Positions 8,894 through 15,916 of a stretch of 18,833 nucleotides of DNA are shown in pieces. This DNA is from Amoebophrya sp. AT5.2 (lineage: Eukaryota > Sar > Dinophyceae > Syndiniales > Amoebophryaceae). Every line of letters begins with the position of its first letter. Position 1 is the stretch's first letter. Where the stretch lies: positions 1 through 18,833 of the forward strand of contig RXOD01004722.1 of NCBI GenBank assembly GCA_005223375.1, written 5' to 3'. The translations under genes were made by a program, and so were the position numbers. Under the pieces are notes generated by a model. It was not told the DNA's origin and made no database searches. It saw nothing but the letters and a program-made list of their open reading frames with translations.

Positions 8894-9984
8894 TTAGATA
8901 TTTGAGTTCATCATTTTCGCGAGTAGTCCTAGCACCGTCAACAGCACCAAGAACAGAATCAGTTTGCACACAAAGTCACTGTTTTTCTCGCTCTGCAGCA
9001 CCTGCTTCAGCTTGCCCCCCATGACGTTCACGTCGGCGTCTGCTTTGTCGACCTTCTTCCCAACGTCCTGCGCCATCACCTGTTGCCGTTGTGCGGCGTC
9101 GCCGATTTGATGAACCAGCGGATTCAACCGGTCGCAAACGAGCGCGATCTGGTCCAGCATGGAGTCGAAATTCTCGTCGCGCTCCTTCCACCGCTGGATG
9201 GCCTGTTCCTCGTCGGCGTGCAGCTCGCGGTTGTCACTGCTTTTCTGGAAGGAGCGATTGCCCACGCGCACCTGGTTGCTGGAGCCGACCAAATCGTGGA
9301 GCTGCCGCTGGTCGGAGTTCTCCCAAACTTCGTTTTCCTGATTTGGTGGTGCGGTGGATGAATTATTAAGATCGTTCTCATGTTGATCTTCATCGCTCGT
9401 GCTCCGACGGGAGCGAGGGGCGTGGGCATGAGGCATTGCGTCACTAGCTGAGTACGTCGCCATGATCAACAAAAGCAAGCAAATATGCTTTCTTAATCAA
9501 TCAATGTATCTATGCAATGTAGCTAGATGTAAACTAAAAAAGTATTAAGAAGTACCTCATCTTCATCCATTGGCATTTGTTGATTGCTGTTTAGTGTTAT
9601 TTTCGCTTCTTCCAGCTGCCTGCAGATATTCCGTATATCTGCCACCCGATATTCGATCTCTTGCTCGCTCAGTCGCTTTTGTCTCGCTTGCTTCATCTGG
9701 ATTTGCTGGAGCTTCGGCAGCATATTTTCTATCTCCTTGATCATTTCCCTTATCCTCACCGCCTTCTCGATCGCCTGGTAGTTGTTGCCATGCTTCGCGA
9801 GAATTTTCACCCGCTCGCGCAGATTCGTCCGCACGATGTGCAGCAACTTGTGGAGCTGTGTTTTGACAATCTGGTAATCGTCCTGTTTTTGCTTTTTCGT
9901 CTCCGCCGGGTCGTCGCCACAAGCAGCCTGGATCCTCTCTAGCTTACTCACAAGCTGGTGGATACCCGGAAGAAACGTGGCCAT
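8894..9984 (-). CDS. Qc-type SNARE (SYP7-like syntaxin), tail-anchored
   Basis: Two exons (9984-9556 and 9376-8894) give 303 residues. Exon 1 encodes a helical N-terminal domain with heptad spacing (for example EMIKEIENMLPKLQQIQ) like the N-terminal region of plant SYP7 SNAREs. Exon 2 begins with a polar linker, followed by the SNARE motif (about 206-270) and a C-terminal membrane anchor (about 278-296) with only a few residues beyond. Aligning by eye with SYP7 proteins places Q241 (in QRQQ) at the central ionic layer, which makes it a Q-SNARE. These proteins zip with partner SNAREs to fuse transport vesicles, often at the ER or in endocytic traffic. An alternative is two genes, because an in-frame ATG at 9463 precedes the second half. 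The single-gene model is preferred: the gap would be only 60 bp, and the two halves match one known architecture. Confidence 0.75.
9377..9555 (-). other. SNARE intron with a 9-bp direct repeat at its ends
   Basis: A canonical reading is GAG|GTACTTC to CATGAG|AAC, 179 bp, phase 0. The 9-mer GATGAAGAT lies just before the donor (9567-9559) and near the acceptor (9394-9386), in the same reading phase. Removing 173 bp between the copies would also keep the frame, giving DEDQHEN instead of DEDEN. Confidence 0.55.
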
Positions 9985-10687
9985 GGTACGCAAGTCGACG
10001 TCGGATGGATGTGATGATATCAGATGAAGGTCAATCTCAATATAGACAGAGGACGAGTTTGATTTTCTAGCACGCTTGTGGCGGTGGTAGTGGTTAAGGT
10101 TATGCGGCGTAGACTACTCAATATTCATCTACCACCGCGTGCAATTCTACTTTTGCTTACTTTCTAAATATCAATAGCCTTAGGCTTAGCTTTAGGTTTA
10201 GCTAGTACTCCCCATGCATTCTTCTGACTCCTGTGTTGTTGTTGTAGAAGTAGATGTACAAGTTCCTGGGACTGTGCGGCGGAAAACGATTTCACGATGC
10301 ATCGTTGCCGACTCGAATCATTGATTAATTTAAGTGCATGGCTGACATAGACATGCATCATATCGTTCGACCAGTACCAGTTTGGCACGCACGTCAAATT
10401 GATGCGCACAGAAACTTTGCTGCAAGCGCCGAGCACGTCAAGAAGCGCCTGGTGCCCCACGAAGGCACCAAAAAAGGAAGTTGTAGCGGTACTAGTGGAG
10501 GGAGGTCCTCTAGTACGTCGCGAGGTGCTCGCAGCTTTCTTGCAGGCACTAGCTCGTTTCCATCGTCCGCATGCAGAAGTGCTACGGCGCGTTACTGATA
10601 CTTGTTTCGCGCCAATAACCGCCGAAATTATTTTTGCTGCTGCGCAACTTCGTTGTGTAGTCGGCATCTTAAATTACTTATTTTCTT
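9985..10687. other. Spacer upstream of the SNARE gene
   Basis: About 700 bp, AT-richer than its surroundings on the left side. The right part is open in one minus frame (10164-10667) and two plus frames, none with a recognisable domain. The minus frame is listed separately. Confidence 0.45.
10164..10667 (-). CDS. Uncertain 167-residue open frame
   Basis: An ATG-started frame that begins only 21 bp after the stop of the dioxygenase gene. The first half is rich in Ser, Thr, Arg and Ala. The second half looks more protein-like (FVGHQALLDVLGACSKV) and ends in a KPKAKPKAIDI repeat produced by repeated CCTAAAGC-like bases. A plus-strand frame at 10399-10725 is equally open. No family is recognised. 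It may be a decayed coding fragment or a chance frame. Confidence 0.2.
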   Translation of the reverse strand: MPTTQRSCAAAKIISAVIGAKQVSVTRRSTSACGRWKRASACKKAASTSRRTRGPPSTSTATTSFFGAFVGHQALLDVLGACSKVSVRINLTCVPNWYWSNDMMHVYVSHALKLINDSSRQRCIVKSFSAAQSQELVHLLLQQQHRSQKNAWGVLAKPKAKPKAIDI

Positions 10688-13600
10688 TTACAGGGCTGCA
10701 CGTTCAGCTTCGACATCGAGTGTGAGCGCGTCAATGCGCTTCTTGACCTTGCACGCCCACACCATATAGAAGATGGCGTCTTCCCTTCCTCACCTCATGC
10801 TCATGTCTTCAATGGCATCGCTTCTTGCCGCGACACACCCCCCTTTCCTCCATACTCGATGTCTTCCCAAATCCCCATGTTCCCCTGAATGTATTTCGTT
10901 TGTGCTGGCAACACGTCCTTCCGCTGCAGAAGCATTTCTACAATCGAGTTCGTATTCGACGTGGCAACATCGGAGGACGCAGTCTTTGTCGCGGGTGCTA
11001 CAGCTCCTGAGATGGAAGCGGTCCGGTTTGATGGCGCCACCGGAGTTGGACGATTGCGTCCGGTGGTGCTCGCCCCACCACCACTCAGGTACTTCGCCTC
11101 GAGGAACTTGATGATGTCTGAGGCAACCTCTTGGAGTTCTACCTCTCGAGAACTACGAGAAGAGGATCCGCCAGTCTCATCCACCTGATTTTCGCCGCGC
11201 TCTGGGTCTTCTTCCCCGATCATGCTCAGGCTCAGCGGCTTGAATCGCTCATCCACTGTTGTATTTTTGCACTGCCTTTCGCACTTTCCGCCCCTTGTTT
11301 CCCTTCGTGGCTCATAGTTGACTTCAGTGCCAGTTTCTCGTCCACGTGGTGGAGCATTACTCGGCTTTGTTCTCTCGTCGTCCTGGTGTAGTTGCACCTC
11401 CCCAACCCCACCACCAGCAGCTCGGTGTTTCACCAATTCTTCGATCACCTCCGCCATGGCTTCGGTGTGCGTCCTCGTCTCCACCCGCATCAGCAACTTC
11501 TTCATCGCCTGCGAGGGCAGGGTGTCTAGTCGTTGCGAGTGGAGTTCTTTGAAGTTCGCCGCGTCCTTAAACCAATCGCGAACGTAGCTGATGTAGAGTA
11601 CCGCGCGTGGCAGGTCGGAGCTGTTGGGCAGCGCGCGGTGGTGGAGCCGGAGGTCCATGAAGGTGACCGCGCCTTTGCTCGCTTCGAAGCTTACCCGCGG
11701 CGGAACGCCGGCGGCGATGTTGGCTGCGGGAGCAGTAGAGGGACGAGTGGTGCTGACCCCCGCTTTGCTTGCTTGCTTCTTTTTCGACGAGCCTTTCGCA
11801 TTTTTCTTGCCCTTGCTGGCCTTTGGCTTCGTCTTGCCACCGGCGGTTCTTTCTCTGTTTTCGTTTTTCTCACCCTTCTTCCTGTTCACCGAGCGAGAAT
11901 TTCCGGCGCCCACAGAAGCGGCGGAGTCGAAAACTTCTGAATGTTCAGAATCCCCCGATAACTCATCAGGATCTTCAATGTCTCCCGATGCAGTCACGAC
12001 CGTCGCAGCTCTGGCTTTCATCTCGGCTCGTTCTTGTTCCTCCGCGAAAGTGAGCCTCGCGGTCGATTCGCTCCAGAAGTGCCGCGGCGGCAGGTGCACG
12101 TGGCTTCCCGTGAGGAACTCCGTCGGTCCGTCTTCCCGCGTCAGGTCGCGCAACGGCACCACCATCACGATGGCCGCCGGCGGGAGGGGTTGAGTCTCGC
12201 CCTCCACAAACACTTGCGTGGAGAAGACCGGGTCCACATCCTGGTGCCAGTGCATGGGCGGAGTTTTCGGGTCGGACTGTACGTACGAAAACTCGTCCAT
12301 TATGCCGCGAGGACCAGCTATGGTATCTCAGGCTCACTATCACTATCACTATCACTATCACTATCACGAGCAGCACTCTGATTCTATAGCAGCTTCGGGC
12401 TTGCCATGGCTTTTTCTACCCCTGCTCAACTTGGGAGACTCCCCAGCGCTCCTCCAGTGCCGCTTGCCTCTATCGAAATCTAATCCCCACCAGCCGCGAG
12501 TGCGAGTGGCTCATGACCCTCCAACCGCGACCGGCCGGTTCGCGCCGGGTAGACTTCAGAGCAACTTGCCACGCGCCCTTGTGAGACCCCATTAGCATTA
12601 CACACTACAACCGCTTCTACGCTGGTATAAATATTACTCAGAGCTGCAGACGAGATGAAAGAGAAAGACAAAGGTATTGATTGTGATTCTGACTTTATAT
12701 TACAACCAATGAATTGCAGCTTTTGCTTACTGTTACTACTTAACTTACCATCTGGTCCCCTGATATCGATCTCGATCTTTGGCTTCAGCACGGAGGTGAG
12801 GAACGACAGCAGTAATTTGTTACCGATCAGACTTGGGCAGGTGAAGGGCTCCTCCAGTGGCATATGCAACGGAAACTCGTCCATGACAAAGTCCCCGTAT
12901 TAATCCATCGATTTGGCTACTTAGTTCTTTTCGCGGACTCTTTGGGTCTGTCTTTCTTGAGTCCTCTGGAGGGAGAACTCTGCGTGAGTGGCTCGTCGAC
13001 ACTCGCCGCGTTAGATTTTGGCGTCTGACCGAAAAAGACCGACCCCGCCGGAGCCAGACGTCGGCCTACGCACCACGTCCCGCAATCTCCTGAAGCTAAA
13101 CAGGCGTAGCTACGCACCATGTCCCCACTGCGTCTCGCTGTCATCTGACATAGGTGTTTGAGTCCTGCTGGTACGTAAGTAGTACTTAATTGGCCCCCTC
13201 GGTTTCAGATCGGTGGGGCCTCGTCAACAATTGGTAGTTGACGAAAACAAGTGGGGACAACAGCGACAGCGAGTTTCTCGGTTGCATACGGCAGCCGCAC
13301 TTCGTACCGGCCGGTGGACCTCGGGGCCGCCTGGCTCAGCTCCACCTCGGTGAGGAGGCCGGATTTATCGCTTTTGGCCCAGTCGCCCGTGAATCCCTGG
13401 ATCTTCTCGAAAAGGGCCTTCGTTTTCTCGCCCTCCTGCTGGGAGCGGAAGTGGGTCCGCTGCTCGCGAGCCACGTACTCAACCATTCTTGGGTCTAGGC
13501 CGTTCCGGAAGTGCACCACGCCGCACATTATGTCGGGACCAGGTGGCAAGTGCGCACCTGCACCTGGTAAGTGCTATGAAAAGACTGCGGAGCGGCACAC

Positions 13601-15170
13601 CAGCGGCATCAAGCATAACCACTGACATGCACAACGGCACCTGGTAAGTGCTAGGCGATGGGTCCCCACTTGGGTGACGAACTGGCCTAGGTGGCTCGAG
13701 GTGGCGAGTGCGTCGAGGCGCAGAGATGCCCCATCGTGGGGGGCAGGAGGCCGGCGGCACGTACTTAGAGCTGTGGGGGGTAGAGGGGGCAAGTCATGCA
13801 AGCCAATGGCTAGAATCAGAATGGTGATAGAGCCTGGAAGTAGGGCAAAAGGGGGCGTGTTGAATAGTATAGTGCCTTCATCCTGATGCTGATAATGGTG
13901 GTATTAGCTGTAGGGGGGTGCAACGGGGCCAGGCCTGCCAAGCGGAGAAAGCCGCCTGTTCTCTCTTCTTTTTAGGACCACGACCAAAGGGGACCCCAAA
14001 GAGCCCCCCAGCAATTTCACCGACCACTATATGACACTTAGCACCTGGACCTGGTCCCACCATACACATCCAGAAGACCAAAAGAATTTTGCGCATCGTG
14101 CGCGCGGACAAAACGCCGTACGTCTTCTCGCGCCTCGTGAAGGTGAAGGTGAGGTGGGCCTCGTCGCCGCACAAAAAGTGGACACCGCCGAGGAGGCGGT
14201 GGTCCATGCCAGAAGCTTGTTTACTCAAAAAACGCTTGTCCGCGATGTGGGCAGTCGGATAAACGTCACGGACGTTTTCGGCCCGCAAAGCCCAGGCAAT
14301 GGTAAGCCCGAGCTGCATCTGCCCGCAAGTGGAAGTGCCGCTGCCGTCCTCGGACGAAAATGAATCTTGTTCACTTTTGGTGCCTCTCTTCGGTGGAGCG
14401 GCTCCATCTACAGCACCCGCTCCTTGTTCGGTCTCCCCGCCGCCGCCTTCCAGCAGGCAGTCATAGGGAGGAATAACGTTCGAATTTTCAACATTCTGAG
14501 AGCTACTGCCTCCCCCGAAGCCGATTTCTGCCGCGCTCGGTCGTAGCTCCCGAAGCAAGCTGTACGCCTGGGCGTAGTGTGGCTTCATAATGTTTCTTTC
14601 GTTAGCTGGTAAATCCTGCAGGAACGCGACGTCCCACGCCGCAAGCGCCTCTCGCAGGGAGCGCCGTATCTGGGAAACCCGCACCGCCATTTCCGTTTGG
14701 AGATCTTCCGGACCCTGCATCTGCATCTGGCTCGAGGGCGCTTTTAGTCTGGCCTTCTGCTTCTGCACGAGGTCCGACGCGTATCCAAAATGAGCCGCGG
14801 CATACAGGTGCCAGGCGTCGGGGCGAAAGGGCTCAGCCTTGATCATCTGCAAATACATTTCCACCGCGTCCATCCACTTTTTTTTGTTGATGAACCGCTG
14901 TCCCTCCTCAAGCCACGGAATCGGAGCACTCGCACCTTCTGCCTGCTTTTCCTTTTGATGATCCCCGTGATACCTCCGCCGCACTTTCCTCACGATGGCC
15001 GTCTCGGCAAAGGCTTCGGAGTTGATGCCATCATCGGCGCACAGAGCAGCCGCTGAAGGTGCTGTCGTGCCCGCAGCGGCTACTCGTGGCGGTGGCGCAG
15101 CCCACTGAAGCCAAAGGGAGAACCGAAGAGCTCGAGGCAAAAGAAAGGACCGCATTTTGTTGGAGATCAT
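10688..15170 (-). CDS. Secretory TPR plus phytanoyl-CoA dioxygenase-like protein (five-exon model)
   Basis: Exons 15170-14051, 13563-13301, 12875-12749, 12317-10856 and 10784-10688 join in consistent phase to give 1022 residues. The start (MISNKMRSFLLPRALRF, then Trp/Leu/Ala) looks like a signal or targeting peptide. A TPR-like pair of helices lies near residues 86-135 (WLEEGQRFINKKKWMDAV). Exon 2 gives GVVHFRNGLDPRMVEYV, typical of the start of PhyH domains. Exon 3 gives PLEEPFTCPSLIGNKLL, also PhyH-like. Exon 4 carries the iron ligands in HWHQD (His at 12246-12244, Asp at 12240-12238), EFLTGSH, and the distal His-Arg region DLRLHHRALPN with R in PRAVLYISY. A Lys/Ser-rich insert of about 115 residues splits the barrel. 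The family uses Fe(II) and 2-oxoglutarate to hydroxylate substrates. Exons 4 and 5 are secure; joining exons 1-2 to 3-4 is inference, and separate TPR and PhyH genes remain possible. Confidence 0.5.
10785..10855 (-). other. Last intron of the dioxygenase gene, with 8-bp direct repeats
   Basis: The terminal exon was found because the minus frame after this interval reads DAIFYMVWACKVKKRIDAL and on to a stop. A canonical 71-bp intron (GTATGG to GAGGAAG, phase 2) gives WEDIEEDAIF. The 8-mer GGGAAGAC occurs at 10868-10861 and 10785-10778 in the same reading phase, so excision between copies would give the smoother WEDAIF. Confidence 0.55.
12318..12748 (-). other. Dioxygenase intron 3
   Basis: A 431-bp interval with a strong GTAAGT donor and a CCATAG acceptor, phase 1. 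The join inserts about a dozen residues (RGPDAGPRGIM) between KIEID and DEFSYV, which PhyH proteins usually lack. A boundary closer to GAG|TTT at 12286-12292 is therefore also possible. The hexamer microsatellite lies near its 3' end. Confidence 0.5.
12334..12367. repeat. Hexamer microsatellite (TCACTA)n
   Basis: About 5.7 perfect copies of TCACTA on the plus strand (AGTGAT-type on the minus strand). It lies 15 bp inside the 3' end of dioxygenase intron 3, next to the acceptor, so length changes could affect splicing of that intron. Confidence 0.95.
12876..13300 (-). other. Dioxygenase intron 2, rich in internal repeats
   Basis: The model intron runs from GAA|GTGCGG to GACGAG|TTT, 425 bp, phase 0, giving GRYEFPLHMPLEEPF. 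Inside are a 10-bp inverted pair (13250-13259 AGTGGGGACA with 13120-13129), a 16-bp near-direct repeat (13066-13081 and 13110-13125, one mismatch) and an 8-bp hairpin (13221-13228 with 13237-13244). A minus frame within it (12917-13144) is open but in a different phase from the flanking exons; it could be a separate exon if this model is wrong. Confidence 0.4.
13221..13244. repeat. Perfect 8-bp hairpin
   Basis: TCGTCAAC at 13221-13228 is followed after an 8-base loop by its exact inverse GTTGACGA at 13237-13244. It lies inside the proposed dioxygenase intron 2. Confidence 0.8.
13560..13653. repeat. 17-bp direct repeat next to a splice acceptor
   Basis: GCACCTGGTAAGTGCTA occurs at 13560-13576 and 13637-13653 on the plus strand, starts 77 bp apart. 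On the minus strand each copy reads TAGCACTTACCAG|GTGC and so carries a splice-acceptor-like TTACCAG. The copy at 13560-13576 is the acceptor used in the dioxygenase model; using the other would lead quickly to a stop. Confidence 0.85.
13564..14050 (-). other. Dioxygenase intron 1 with a 15-bp direct repeat at its ends
   Basis: A 487-bp interval from CCAG|GTCCAG to TTACCAG|GTGCAG, phase 1. The sequence ACCAGGT(C/G)CAGGTGC occurs across the donor (14055-14041) and across the acceptor (13568-13554) with one mismatch and in the same reading phase. The repeat thus supplies both the GT and the AG, as expected for a target-site duplication containing AGGT. The TPR frame also runs on through the interval for another 57 codons, so retention or a separate TPR gene end is possible. 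Confidence 0.45.
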
Positions 15171-15916
15171 TCTTATGAACAGAATGTCGTTGGTTGTGTT
15201 CGTTGCAGAAGTAGAGCCTGAAAGTAGAAGAACGTTTAGTACGTCTACCAACCTCGACCTCGTTCTGAAAATGACGTCGAGGCGCAGTTTGTTTGCCTGT
15301 GAACTATGTTGAACTCGAAGCTTTAACACGACATTCGCAAAAAGAAACGGACACTATACAATGTATGACGCCGCGTTTCCTTCCCCTCGGATTCTCAGTC
15401 AAGCACTGGCACCCCACTGGCATCCATGCACCCGCAGCCGCACGCGCACGCGCACCACGGGCATGAATGATATTAAACATTCGTGATGCTGATCATAGAT
15501 TGATAGAGTTAGAGCCGTAGCCGTAGCCGTACCTCCGGTACCTATTAGACCCAGCATGGCCATGCAGAATTCTGTGCTAGCTTGTGTTTTTCTCACCTTG
15601 ATGCATGCCATTGAGCGGGTACGAACTGCGCAGTTGCGCCAGAAGTTAGTGTTAGTGTACGTGAAAAACACTAAGGCTGCTGCTGCACTGAAACTGATCC
15701 TGATGATGTCGAGCGATAAATACTTGCAAGACCACGCGCAGCATAGCCATAGCCTTACGATCATGTTGGTTTCGTTCCTTGTTCAATTCGATGATGTCTA
15801 CTTCGACATACTGGCAAGGAACCTCCAGAAATGAAAAACAAAAACGATGCTTTAGGTAGTTGTGGTCTTGGTAGGCAGCCTTATGATGGGCGGAGCTGTT
15901 CTATGCCTGGAATGGT
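15171..15916. other. Spacer between acyltransferase and TPR-dioxygenase genes
   Basis: No supportable gene. A plus frame (15556-15834, 92 codons) and a minus frame (15399-15764) overlap, neither with a recognisable domain. Plus-strand bases near 15514-15530 hold three copies of AGCCGT. TACTTTCAG on the minus strand, about 50 bp upstream of the TPR start codon, is a plausible cis- or trans-splice acceptor. Confidence 0.45.

Noticed and set aside
12917..13144. 75-codon minus frame ending in a Lys/Arg-rich tail
   Set aside because: It looks coding-like, but its stop is only 32 bp from the next exon's ATG, its phase does not match the flanking PhyH-like exons, and it overlaps inverted and direct repeats. 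Kept as intronic, with the alternative noted.
15514..15535. AGCCGT repeats resembling the start of the dinoflagellate spliced leader (CCGTAGCC)
   Set aside because: The remaining leader sequence (TTTTGGCTCAAG) is absent. It is just a three-copy hexamer repeat on the non-coding strand.
15556..15834. 92-codon plus frame in the spacer
   Set aside because: No family resemblance, opposite to all other genes, and a minus frame of similar length overlaps it.
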